Source: Ruminococcus sp. (GTDB taxonomy: Bacteria > Bacillota > Clostridia > Oscillospirales > Acutalibacteraceae). From it: 64,000 nt of DNA. This document shows positions 15,616-24,222 of this stretch, piece by piece. The notes under the pieces were generated by a model. The model saw only the letters and a list, made by a program, of their open reading frames with translations. It searched no databases and was not told the DNA's origin. The position numbers and the translations under genes are program-made. How positions within the stretch are numbered: the first letter of the stretch is position 1; each line of letters starts with the position of its first letter. The stretch covers positions 1 to 64,000 of the forward strand of contig JALFTC010000027.1 of NCBI GenBank assembly GCA_022779485.1, in the 5' to 3' direction.

Positions 15616-17802
15616 TTATCCTAAAATAAACTTTTGAATTGCTGTTGCATCCTTGATATTTATCATACCGTCCTTGTTCATATCGGCACAGATAAGTGCA
15701 TCATCGTCAAGTGCAGAAACATGACAAATATACTTTTGGATTAATGTTGCATCACTAACTGAAACATCTCCGTCACCGTCAACATCGCCAACCTTAAGTT
15801 CTGCTGATGTGTCCTTAATGGAATATTCCCTTGTTTCTGTGCAAGTTGCACCTGAACCGTCAGTAGCAACAACCTTTAACTCATAACTACCTGCGCTTGT
15901 GGGAGTCCACTTTGCAGAAGAACCTGAGGAAGTGATTTTCTTGTCGTTTACAAAGAACTCGTAGCTTACATTGCCCTTTGAGTTATAGTCCTCAGCGGAG
16001 AGAGTAATCTCTGTGTTGATTGCCTGACCTGAGTTCTTGTCTGCACCGAAGTTCACTTCAAAAGGAGCCTCATTAATCACTGTATCGCTAAGGAGAGCGC
16101 CTACACGGGCAAGAGGAACTGTGATGTTGTCTACATCTTCTTTTTCGTGAGAAGTAGATTCGTCATAGCTGTAAGGAACATTAGCATTGTCAAGAACAGA
16201 TGGGTCATGTGGCAATGTGTCCATTGCAGATGTACCGTAGGTGAGAATCTGCATTGCACCGATACCATTGGTTTCAATATATTCCTTGTCAATTCCCAGT
16301 ATTGAAAGCGGAATTGCAACCTCGTAAATAAATCCGTAATTTGATTTGTAGCCTAAATCCATAAAGTCAGCCCAGTTGGAGTTAGGGTTTGTGTTGTCCC
16401 CCATTACTCTGCCGCCCTTTGGAGCGTTAATACCTATGATAGAACTGCTCTTGGTACCGTTTGCATACTTAATCTTAAATCCGTTCTTATTGTCCTGTGC
16501 TTGGAAGGAGGTTACACCGATAGGAACTCTTGTATCGTAGTTAAACATATATGTTCCGTCTGTATCCTGTGTGTCTGCCTTAAAGATAGAAGCACCGCCG
16601 TTGGAATTGTTGGAGTCCATTGCGATAAGTGTGTCGATATGGGTTGTAAAGCCTGTACCGCCGTCCTTAGCAACTCCACCGTCACAGCCCCAAACAAATG
16701 GATTTGTGTATGTGTTACCGCCCTTATCTACACCAACAGCCTTACCAGTTGCCTGCTTTGTTGGGTCAATAGAAAGTGCAAGATACATTGGAATACTGTT
16801 TCTCCAAGGACGAGCCTCGTTGGAAGCGGCAAAGTTGTCGCTTGGGGAGATGATGTAGGTTGTGTTTGCCATTTCCCACATAAAGTAAAGGTTATCGTTA
16901 TCCCATGCTGCATAGAGTGCATAAGCATCCCATGGCTGTTCGTGCATTGAAGAAGGCATATATACTCTTGGGTCGTCATTTGCAACACCCTGTGCAATAA
17001 TCATAGAGCTGTCCCAATCGTCAACACTTCCGTCAACGGTAATTGTTTTGCTTTTACCAAGCTGCATATTTGGGTTTGTGCCGTAATACCCTGCCTCCGG
17101 CTCTGTTGTGTGACCGTCTGACTTTGCGGAGAATGTAGTCTTTGAGGCTGTAAAGGTCTTTTTAAAAGTGAAGGTCTGTGTTGTCTTTACTCCGTCACTG
17201 CCTGTTGCTGTAAGTGTGAGGGTTGTAACCGAATTACCGATTTTACCCTTGCCGATTACAACAGTCTTTCCCTCTGTATAGGCAGTGTTAGGTGAACCGT
17301 CAATAGAGTAGTAGCCTTTAGTTGCATTTTTAAGGCCTAACTTTACTGTAATGCTGTCTGTGTTAAAGGCTGTGCCTGATTCTGTGTAACAGAAACCATA
17401 ACCATGGTCGTCAACCTTACCGTAGTCAATCCAATGTAAATCAGCAGTTAAAAGCTTACACTGACCTGTTTTAAGTGACAGACCTGCATTTTCAGGGTAC
17501 TGCTCTTTACCTGCACCCTTTTCAAGACCATTGTTAAAGATAATGTTCTCTGATTTGTAGGTACCGGGGAAAGTCATTGTGTACATTCCGCTGTCGTCCT
17601 TAGTCATTAACTGACCGGGCCACTCTGCATTTTCTTTTGTACCATAGGCATAGACATAGACATTCTCCCATTTATAAACGGAGTTGTCAAAGTACACCTG
17701 TGATTCACCTGCGGCATTGACGGAAACTGCAGAAATAAACACAGTTGTAACCACCATTGCCAACACTAAAACAAGGCTTAGTGCTTTTTTATAACATTTC
17801 AT
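15616..17802 (-). CDS. sas6: Secreted starch-binding amylosome protein, Sas6-like (CBM26 - Ig - CBM74-like - Ig - dockerin)
   Basis: A 728-residue exported protein without a catalytic domain. A signal peptide (1-31, cut near VNA-AGES) precedes a CBM26-like starch-binding domain (about 34-128: QVYFDNSVYKWENVYVYAYG, WPGQLMTKDDSGMYTMTFPG). Next come an Ig-like domain (about 135-220), a long domain starting ITVDGSVDDWDSSMIIAQGV (about 235-600, CBM9-like core, best fit CBM74) and a second Ig-like domain. A type I dockerin ends it, with two calcium repeats (GDVDGDGDVSVSDATLIQKYI and ADMNKDGMINIKDATAIQKFI). This layout and length are those I recall for R. bromii Sas6, which binds granular starch and docks to a cohesin scaffold. 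The CBM74 call is by layout, not alignment. Confidence 0.82.
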   Translation of the reverse strand: MKCYKKALSLVLVLAMVVTTVFISAVSVNAAGESQVYFDNSVYKWENVYVYAYGTKENAEWPGQLMTKDDSGMYTMTFPGTYKSENIIFNNGLEKGAGKEQYPENAGLSLKTGQCKLLTADLHWIDYGKVDDHGYGFCYTESGTAFNTDSITVKLGLKNATKGYYSIDGSPNTAYTEGKTVVIGKGKIGNSVTTLTLTATGSDGVKTTQTFTFKKTFTASKTTFSAKSDGHTTEPEAGYYGTNPNMQLGKSKTITVDGSVDDWDSSMIIAQGVANDDPRVYMPSSMHEQPWDAYALYAAWDNDNLYFMWEMANTTYIISPSDNFAASNEARPWRNSIPMYLALSIDPTKQATGKAVGVDKGGNTYTNPFVWGCDGGVAKDGGTGFTTHIDTLIAMDSNNSNGGASIFKADTQDTDGTYMFNYDTRVPIGVTSFQAQDNKNGFKIKYANGTKSSSIIGINAPKGGRVMGDNTNPNSNWADFMDLGYKSNYGFIYEVAIPLSILGIDKEYIETNGIGAMQILTYGTSAMDTLPHDPSVLDNANVPYSYDESTSHEKEDVDNITVPLARVGALLSDTVINEAPFEVNFGADKNSGQAINTEITLSAEDYNSKGNVSYEFFVNDKKITSSGSSAKWTPTSAGSYELKVVATDGSGATCTETREYSIKDTSAELKVGDVDGDGDVSVSDATLIQKYICHVSALDDDALICADMNKDGMINIKDATAIQKFILG

Positions 17803-17838
17803 AAAATATATACCTCCTTGGCATAATCAATATAAAGT

Positions 17839-17867
17839 ATTATATCACCCTATTTTTTTCTTTACAA
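17839..17867 (-). promoter_or_regulatory. Promoter of the Sas6-like gene
   Basis: Minus strand TTGTAA (17867-17862), 17-nt spacer, TATAAT (17844-17839), with AAGGAGG 10 nt before the start codon. Confidence 0.82.
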
Positions 17868-18009
17868 TATCACAATTTTATTTTGTAGATATTCACAAAA
17901 CATCACTTGTTTTTTTAGAGAATATAACAAGTAAAAAACAATATTTATGAATAAAAAAAGAATAATTTATTTATATTATTTGACCTTATGAAAATTCATT
18001 GATAATCTA

Positions 18010-18043
18010 AAGAAAAAGGAAAACACCTCCCAACGGGAGGTGT
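18010..18043 (-). terminator. Intrinsic terminator of the VanW-domain gene
   Basis: Perfect 9-bp stem ACACCTCCC/GGGAGGTGT with a 3-nt loop and T-rich tail on the minus strand. Confidence 0.93.
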
Positions 18044-18061
18044 AAAAAAATCCATTATAAA

Positions 18062-20131
18062 TTATTCCGATTCATCCTCATCAGGTTCGCTTGATACTGC
18101 AGATGTTGCCGGTTTTTCCGAGGATGCCGGTTTACTGCTTGCAGAGGATGAAGATGGCTTTTTGCTTGAAGATGATTCAGGCTTACTGCTTGCAGATGAC
18201 GCAGGCTTTGTTTCCTTTGGCTTTTTGGTTGTTGTTGGAACAGCCGAGCTTGCAGGAACAGTATTTTGAGATACTGTTGACGACACAGAGGATGAAGAAC
18301 TGTTTTTCTTTTCGTCATCATCCTTGTCGCTGTTATCAGAACGGTCTACCGCCGATATGTGAATGTTGTGCTTGTAGTCTGTTCCGCCTGTGTCTGCTGT
18401 CTGTACAGAATGTCCGTTTTCAAGGCTGTAATAGGAGCCGGGCAATTCTTCCTTGTCAATGGTCTTTCCCTTTGCATCCTTATATACTCTAAAGGACTTT
18501 GCACGGTAGCTTGATGAACTGATGCTGTAATTTTCGCTGTATGTATCAATAACATCATAACTGTCGGATTTTATTCCGTAAAAGCTTGCATAAAGGGTAG
18601 TACCCTCCATATAACAGGCAAGGAACACCTGATATTTTGAGTCATTTTTTAGCTTTAGGTCAAAGTTACCGTAGTCAATAGCGGCATCAAAACCGCTGAA
18701 TGCGTAGGAGGATGGGTATGTGTGATTGTGACGCTCATAGATGGTTAGGTTACTTCTGACAGCAGCATTGTATATTGTTGTACTTGACTGGCAAATTCCT
18801 CCGCCAACACCGTCTGTATAACTGCCGTCAATAATAACACCGGCAGGAGCATAACCGTTTGCAGTGTCGTTGCTGTCACCTGTACAGTCGTTAAAGGACC
18901 ACACTTCACCGGGGTCAATAATACTTCCGTTACAAGCCTCAAGAGAAACCTTCATATTTTGGTTTCCGTTTGCACCGTTGGTGGAAATTGTCTGCCACTG
19001 TGCAAGGAGTACCATATTTTCTTCAAGAAAATCAATGTTAACCTTTGGCTTTACAACCTCTGTGTATTCATTAACAGTTCCGGTGTATTCACCTGTTGAG
19101 TTACCCTGTTCAACAATAGAGGTTAATTGTGACAAAAGGCTGTCTTCGTCAAGATTTCGTCCGTCAGTACCCTCTGCAAAGGTAAACATATCCTTTGCAT
19201 CAGGGTTAAACTTTGTAACCCTTGCATTCTTCGCCTTTTTATCATACTTTTTATTAATCTTCTCAGCAAGCTTTTCTACTGAGCTTTGATTTAATGTTGC
19301 AGAAATCTCCTTGATTTGGTCGGGGAAATATTCCTCTCCGTTTTTATCCTCTGCTGTCGGGAATGTTGCACCCTGTGACAGCTTTTCGGAAAACTGCTTT
19401 TCCTCTTCCAGAATTTTGTCTGTATCATATGTAAATGTAAAGTTGTCCTGTGTGTAAACCTGTATTTCATCGTCAACGGAAACGGTTATGTTCATTACAG
19501 GTCTTGCCTCAAGCTCCTTGTCTGTAAGGGCTTTTTTAGCCTGAACGACAGTCATTCCTCCAATATCCACACCTGACACCTTGCAACCCTTGGCAAAGAT
19601 AAAATCTCCCTCTGTGTTTTCAACCACAACAGGGTCTGTTACCCTTTCGATTAATCCTATATCTGCAAGGAGATTGTCCTTTGGGGCAACTACCGCCTGA
19701 ATAACCAGCACCATTACTGCGCAAAGCAATACTGTTGCCGTTATTATTGAGGCAATAATAATCTTCTTTTTCTTTGAACTCTTCTCCTTAGGATTTTTTT
19801 CCTTTGGCTGTTTTTTGTCTTTGTTGTGGGTATAGTAAATATATCCCTCGTCAGATTCCTTTTTAGGATTTGAAAATGAGTTAATTTCCTTTGAGGAGTT
19901 ACTTCTGCTACTGTTTAGGTTAATGTCAACCTGTTCTTCTTCGTTTTTGTACGAATTTAAATCATCGTTTCCCTGTGAACTATTCTTGGAATTTTCTCCG
20001 TACAGGATTCTGTTGACCTTTTCGTTAATATTGCGCATATCCTGTGTGTTGTAATCGGAAGGCACAAAATTATCCCCATTGGGATCTTCTAAATCTGCCA
20101 AATAATCAAATTCTTCTCTATCTCTATCCAT
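18062..20131 (-). CDS. VanW-family envelope protein with Ser/Pro/Lys-rich tail
   Basis: A 689-residue protein. The N-terminal about 120 residues are charged and cytosolic (ending KEKSSKKKK), followed by one membrane helix (about 123-147). The extracellular part holds a PG_binding_4-like region (about 170-370) and a VanW domain recognised by VSLEACNGSIIDPGEVWSFN and DGVGGGICQSSTTIYNAAVRSNL. The last about 100 residues are a low-complexity tail of S, K, P, T and E, ending in an acidic cap, as in wall-spanning linkers. VanW proteins are often near cell-wall genes; the biochemical role is unknown. Single gene with a strong AAAGGAG ribosome binding site and its own terminator. Confidence 0.88.
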   Translation of the reverse strand: MDRDREEFDYLADLEDPNGDNFVPSDYNTQDMRNINEKVNRILYGENSKNSSQGNDDLNSYKNEEEQVDINLNSSRSNSSKEINSFSNPKKESDEGYIYYTHNKDKKQPKEKNPKEKSSKKKKIIIASIITATVLLCAVMVLVIQAVVAPKDNLLADIGLIERVTDPVVVENTEGDFIFAKGCKVSGVDIGGMTVVQAKKALTDKELEARPVMNITVSVDDEIQVYTQDNFTFTYDTDKILEEEKQFSEKLSQGATFPTAEDKNGEEYFPDQIKEISATLNQSSVEKLAEKINKKYDKKAKNARVTKFNPDAKDMFTFAEGTDGRNLDEDSLLSQLTSIVEQGNSTGEYTGTVNEYTEVVKPKVNIDFLEENMVLLAQWQTISTNGANGNQNMKVSLEACNGSIIDPGEVWSFNDCTGDSNDTANGYAPAGVIIDGSYTDGVGGGICQSSTTIYNAAVRSNLTIYERHNHTYPSSYAFSGFDAAIDYGNFDLKLKNDSKYQVFLACYMEGTTLYASFYGIKSDSYDVIDTYSENYSISSSSYRAKSFRVYKDAKGKTIDKEELPGSYYSLENGHSVQTADTGGTDYKHNIHISAVDRSDNSDKDDDEKKNSSSSSVSSTVSQNTVPASSAVPTTTKKPKETKPASSASSKPESSSSKKPSSSSASSKPASSEKPATSAVSSEPDEDESE

Positions 20132-20348
20132 TCAAAAGCACTCCTTTCCAAGGTACAAGAAACCTATCATACCTTTTATTGCACTACAGTTTATCATACT
20201 ACATTGGGCAGAAAAAATAAAGTAACAAGATTGTAATTTGTTATCAAAATTATTCCAAATTTCATTTCTGAAAATCAGGTGTTTTTATCTATGTTACATA
20301 TACAGACAAATTTTTTATAAAAAAAGATGTATCATTATTGTAGTTTTG

Positions 20349-20377
20349 TTGAAAAATACATTTTTATATTTTATTAT
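20349..20377 (+). promoter_or_regulatory. Promoter of the glycosyltransferase gene
   Basis: TTGAAA (20349-20354), 17-nt spacer, TATTAT (20372-20377), 35 nt before the ATG. Confidence 0.75.
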
Positions 20378-20412
20378 ATAGTATAGTGAGTTAATAATTA
20401 TTTGGTGATATT

Positions 20413-21558
20413 ATGAAAGTTTTAATACTACTGACCGACACAGGGGGAGGTCACCACAGGGCAAGTCTTGCGCTAAAAGAAACCATTGAAAAGGATTCAA
20501 ACAACGAGGTAATGATTGAGGATGCACTTATGTATTCATCAAGATTTCTCCACTTTGTTGTAACAGGACTGTATATGTTCTTTGCCAAAAAAGCACCTAA
20601 GCTCTACGGTAGGCTTTACAACACAGCGGACAAGGTCACCGTTATTGACAAGGCTGTCCACGGAATTGCCTCCTTTTATTCACGAAAGTTGGGTAAGCTT
20701 ATTACAGAATTTCAGCCTGACTGCATCATTAGCTGTCACGCATTTTGCAGTGAGATGGTATCAGCTCTTAAGAAGAAAGGAAAAACCAAAACCCTGCTGT
20801 TTAACATTATTACCGACTTTGCCGCCCACGCCGCATACATCAACAATGATGTTGACGCCTACATAGTCGCCAATGACGATATGGTACATCAGTTAAGGGA
20901 ACAGTACAGCGTTGACGGTACAATCATTCATCCTTTGGGTATTCCTATTTACGAATCCTTTTACCGCAAGGAAGACCCTGTTGCAATGAGGGAAAAGCTT
21001 GGACTTAACCCCTACAAAAAGACGGTTTTAATGATGGCAGGCTCCTTTGGTGTTACAAATATTCTTGACATATACAAAAATCTCAACAGAAACCCGGGAG
21101 ATTACCAGCTTGTTGTTGTCACAGGGAAAAACGAAAAACTTTTCTCTGCATTCCGTACAATGGTCAAAAACGGAGTTATTCCATCTAAAAAAGGAAATCA
21201 CATAAAGGTGAAAATTCCAACAAAGCTTTGCTACTTTGTAGATAACATAGAGGATTATATGAGTGCCGGTGATGTAATTATTACAAAGCCCGGCGGACTT
21301 ACCGTATCTGAGGCAATGGCTAAGGAAATACCAATGGCTATTTTCCGTTCCTATGACGGGCAGGAAAAGGACAACGCAGAGTATCTTCTGCGTCACAACC
21401 TTGCAATTACCCTAAAGGATGGCAAAGAGTGTGCAAAACAGCTTAACGCACTAATCAATGACGATGACGCTTTGGATACAATGAAAAACAACATCAGAAC
21501 CTTTAAGAAAAACAACAGCAGTAAGAATATTTACCGTTTGATAAAGGAAAAGCTGTGA
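20413..21558 (+). CDS. Glycolipid glycosyltransferase, MGDG-synthase/UgtP type (GT28)
   Basis: Probable diacylglycerol glycosyltransferase, moving glucose or galactose from UDP-sugar to membrane diacylglycerol (glycolipid or lipoteichoic anchor synthesis at the inner leaflet). The N-terminal MGDG-synthase domain begins MKVLILLTDTGGGHHRASLALKETI, with the GGGH acceptor loop. The C-terminal GT28 domain shows VVVTGKNEKL and DVIITKPGGLTVSEAMAKEIPM, the nucleotide-sugar site. 381 residues is normal. Monocistronic with its own promoter and terminator. The sugar and number of transfers cannot be read from sequence. Confidence 0.9.
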   Translation: MKVLILLTDTGGGHHRASLALKETIEKDSNNEVMIEDALMYSSRFLHFVVTGLYMFFAKKAPKLYGRLYNTADKVTVIDKAVHGIASFYSRKLGKLITEFQPDCIISCHAFCSEMVSALKKKGKTKTLLFNIITDFAAHAAYINNDVDAYIVANDDMVHQLREQYSVDGTIIHPLGIPIYESFYRKEDPVAMREKLGLNPYKKTVLMMAGSFGVTNILDIYKNLNRNPGDYQLVVVTGKNEKLFSAFRTMVKNGVIPSKKGNHIKVKIPTKLCYFVDNIEDYMSAGDVIITKPGGLTVSEAMAKEIPMAIFRSYDGQEKDNAEYLLRHNLAITLKDGKECAKQLNALINDDDALDTMKNNIRTFKKNNSSKNIYRLIKEKL

Positions 21559-21582
21559 ATAACAAAGCAATACACTCTACTC

Positions 21583-21609
21583 GGCACTGCCCAAAGGCAG
21601 TGCCTTTTT
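21583..21609 (+). terminator. Intrinsic terminator of the glycosyltransferase gene
   Basis: Perfect 9-bp stem GGCACTGCC/GGCAGTGCC and TTTTT tail. Confidence 0.94.
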
Positions 21610-21627
21610 GCGTTGCTTAAAGGGAAA

Positions 21628-23949
21628 TTAATTATCCTTTAGCCGTACAGCTAAGACTGTTATGTCGTCATCCTTTAGTCCCTCATTTTGGCGAATTGCC
21701 TCCTCAACAACCGCCTCGGCAAGCTCCTGACAACTGCCCTTGTTCCAGGACTTAATAAGACTTAACAGCCATTTGTCGTCACCCATAACTGCTCCGTCAC
21801 TAAGCATTACAATCATATCCTCTCCCGAAAGCGAAATATGCTCTCTTGTAAAATATACCTCATTAAGAATACCGGCAGGTATTGAGGGAATTTCTTTCCT
21901 GATAACCTTGCCCTTCTTTTTGATGTATGTATATGGAGCACCTGCCTTTAGAATTTCTGCCCTGCCTGTAAAAAGGTTGATAACCGACACATCCACAGTT
22001 GCAAGGCTTTCCTCCTCGCTCTTTACCATCAGTGCCGAATTGGTAAGGTTTAATGCACAGTCAAAGGAAAGTCCCGACTTAACCAGCTTTTCCATAAGGT
22101 TAACTGCCATCATTGAGTCAACTGCGGCTCTGCCTCCTGTTCCCATTCCGTCACTAATCATTGCCACCATATTTCCCTTGTCGTCATTAAAGCACACCAT
22201 ACTGTCACCGCACATTTTTCCGTTGTTTGCAATATGCTGTGAGGAGCCAACCTCCGTTTCAAACAAAGGCATTTCGTTTAGAACAACTCTAACCCTGTCT
22301 TGGGCAACAGATACAACAGGCTCCAAAAATCTTCTGCCACAGCACTTTTCAACCTCTCGTTTTAGAACGGATTTTTTGATTGACCCTCTGCTCCTGTCTG
22401 AAAGCTCAATTTCCACCGTCATTTGACTGTCTGATATTCTGCAGTTACACAAAACAGGGAGCAAACTGTTTTGCCTTAACATATGGGATATTTTTTCACT
22501 GCTATCCAAATCACAAACATCTGTTACGGAAAATTCCTCAGCCATATCGGTGAGAATATCAGAAAGCCCACCAAACTGACCTGCAAGTCCGTTGCGTATG
22601 GAGGTAATTCTACGCATACTTTCAACGCTCATTAAATATGATTGATAGTACCTGTTAATAGCTGTTGCAAGTTCATTTTTGCGACAGCATTTTTTCACAA
22701 ACAGAGTGTCAATATCCTCAACTGTAATGTGACTGTGTTTCTTAAGTGTCTCGCTTAATCGGTTAAAGTCATCCTCAGTAACTCCCTTTTCTCTGTCCCA
22801 GCAAAACACCCTCATTCCGCAACTACTGCAAACACTGCACCTTGTATTTTCGTAGACAGCGGGAAAGGAATCAACGCTTAGCTCCTTCATTTTCCCCGAT
22901 ACCTTTGAAACACAGGAGGAAACATCCTTTAATGCCTTAGAGGTAAAGTTCAATCGCATAATCACATTTTCTTTGAGAGCCGCACCGCTGTTTACATCAT
23001 CTGTTGGAGCAAATAAAGCACCTACCAAATTTCCCACACTTTGTGGGATTAGGAGAAATATCCCCGTACCGAAAAGTCCCTCAACTGCCAGTGCAAATAC
23101 AATTTCCTTGTTTCCGCTGGAAAAGGACATTATCACATCCGACAACAAAAATGCCACCGCAGTACCAACCTTTCCTGTTACGGAAAACAGCCCTGCCATA
23201 AGTCCTCCAAAGCCAAATCCGCCACAGAGAAAGCTGTATGAAAGGGAGCTTAAGGAAAAAATCACTCCTGTCGAAATACCGCCGATAGCTCCTCCTGTCA
23301 CACCGCCGTACCTTGCGCACAACAAGACCACAACCACAGCCAACGCCCTGCCAAAGGAAAAGTTCCCGAAACTAAGTCCACCCAAAGCAAGGAGCAAAAT
23401 ACACCCTGACATCACCATACAGGAAAGCTCCTGCTGATTAAAGGAGGTGAGGTTTCTCCTTGATGAGCAAAGGCAAATTGTCCTGTCGATAAAGAATGCG
23501 GCTGAACCGGAAATAACAGCCTCTACTGTGCAAAGAGCAAAGGAATTTATCCTTGAGGAGTCCGAGAAGAACAGTGCAACCCCCGTTGCAAACACAGGCA
23601 AGAAAGCTACCATAGAGGGGAAAATAGCACTTTTGCTGATATTTTTAATATCGTTAGCCACAAACCTTATTGCACCAATGGCAACCACGATGGCAATATA
23701 TCGAAAGCTACCCACAGGGGTTAGGACTATGTAGCCCAGCATTGAACCTAAAATTGAGGTTAATATATATCTGTAAGGCACAGCCGCCACAAATGCCGCA
23801 CCAAAGGGAGAAAGCTCCCCAAACATTGCCCCACGGGAGATAAGTGTACCGCAGAAAAAATAAATTATTTGTACTATGATACTTCGCCCCGTTGAACTCT
23901 TCCTAATTTCCTGCAACCTGCTTATCAATAATTTTTTTACCGCCGTCAT
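21628..23949 (-). CDS. spoIIE: Stage II sporulation protein E (PP2C phosphatase)
   Basis: SpoIIE dephosphorylates SpoIIAA to release sigma-F in the forespore and also acts at the asymmetric septum. The 773-residue protein has about ten N-terminal membrane helices (about 30-330, starting SIIVQIIYFFCGTLISRGAMFGELSPFGAAFVAAVP) and a central regulatory region with a Cys cluster (CSVCSSCGMRVFCW). The C-terminal PP2C domain shows metal sites MISDGMGTGGRAAVDS, SVINLFTGRAEILKAGAPYTYI and MIVMLSDGAVMGDD, ending LKDDDITVLAVRL. Slightly shorter than the Bacillus protein. Its promoter shows non-canonical spacing and its leader carries a solo copy of the repeat end. Confidence 0.97.
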   Translation of the reverse strand: MTAVKKLLISRLQEIRKSSTGRSIIVQIIYFFCGTLISRGAMFGELSPFGAAFVAAVPYRYILTSILGSMLGYIVLTPVGSFRYIAIVVAIGAIRFVANDIKNISKSAIFPSMVAFLPVFATGVALFFSDSSRINSFALCTVEAVISGSAAFFIDRTICLCSSRRNLTSFNQQELSCMVMSGCILLLALGGLSFGNFSFGRALAVVVVLLCARYGGVTGGAIGGISTGVIFSLSSLSYSFLCGGFGFGGLMAGLFSVTGKVGTAVAFLLSDVIMSFSSGNKEIVFALAVEGLFGTGIFLLIPQSVGNLVGALFAPTDDVNSGAALKENVIMRLNFTSKALKDVSSCVSKVSGKMKELSVDSFPAVYENTRCSVCSSCGMRVFCWDREKGVTEDDFNRLSETLKKHSHITVEDIDTLFVKKCCRKNELATAINRYYQSYLMSVESMRRITSIRNGLAGQFGGLSDILTDMAEEFSVTDVCDLDSSEKISHMLRQNSLLPVLCNCRISDSQMTVEIELSDRSRGSIKKSVLKREVEKCCGRRFLEPVVSVAQDRVRVVLNEMPLFETEVGSSQHIANNGKMCGDSMVCFNDDKGNMVAMISDGMGTGGRAAVDSMMAVNLMEKLVKSGLSFDCALNLTNSALMVKSEEESLATVDVSVINLFTGRAEILKAGAPYTYIKKKGKVIRKEIPSIPAGILNEVYFTREHISLSGEDMIVMLSDGAVMGDDKWLLSLIKSWNKGSCQELAEAVVEEAIRQNEGLKDDDITVLAVRLKDN

Positions 23950-24004
23950 TTTTACACATCCTGTCTTGTTATTTGTGATTTTGAAATCACCTGTTAAATC
24001 TATT

Positions 24005-24025
24005 GATTTGTTCAGTGTTTCCTTT
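24005..24025 (-). repeat. Solo terminal repeat in the spoIIE leader
   Basis: Minus strand AAAGGAAACACTGAACAAAT-like sequence matching the end of the 167/179-bp repeats over about 20 nt, directly downstream of the spoIIE -10 box. No matching second end nearby. Confidence 0.7.
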
Positions 24026-24060
24026 ATTATAGACAGAATGTGCCGACCCTTTTGTCACAA
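24026..24060 (-). promoter_or_regulatory. Probable spoIIE promoter
   Basis: Perfect -10 TATAAT (24031-24026 on the minus strand). The best -35-like hexamer TTGTGA (24060-24055) is 23 nt away. Overlong spacing is known for Spo0A-activated promoters such as Bacillus spoIIE. TTTTGTCACAA at 24050-24060 weakly recalls a 0A box (TGTCGAA) with two mismatches. Confidence 0.5.
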
Positions 24061-24103
24061 TGTGAATGTACTTTTTTTGATTGTTTTAACTGAGTTTGTA
24101 GAA

Positions 24104-24152
24104 TAAAAAAAGAAAGCCCTCCAAGTCGAGAGCTTTCCGCTTTTTTACGGAA
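24104..24152 (-). terminator. Double hairpin terminator of the GH13 lipoprotein gene
   Basis: On the minus strand, stem TTTCCG/CGGAAA (24135-24152), then GAAAGCTCTC/GAGGGCTTTC (one wobble) followed by seven T (24110-24104). Confidence 0.85.
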
Positions 24153-24180
24153 ATAATGACCAAATCAATAACCTTAGTGT

Positions 24181-24203
24181 GATTTCTTCAGTGATTCCTT
24201 ATA
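24181..24203 (-). repeat. Solo terminal repeat downstream of the GH13 lipoprotein gene
   Basis: Minus strand AAGGAATCACTGAAGAAATC, one base off the repeat-family end in its core, 20 nt past the stop codon and in the same orientation as the copy at 24005-24025. Confidence 0.6.
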
Positions 24204-24222
24204 TTTTTATCGGTAGAATTTT

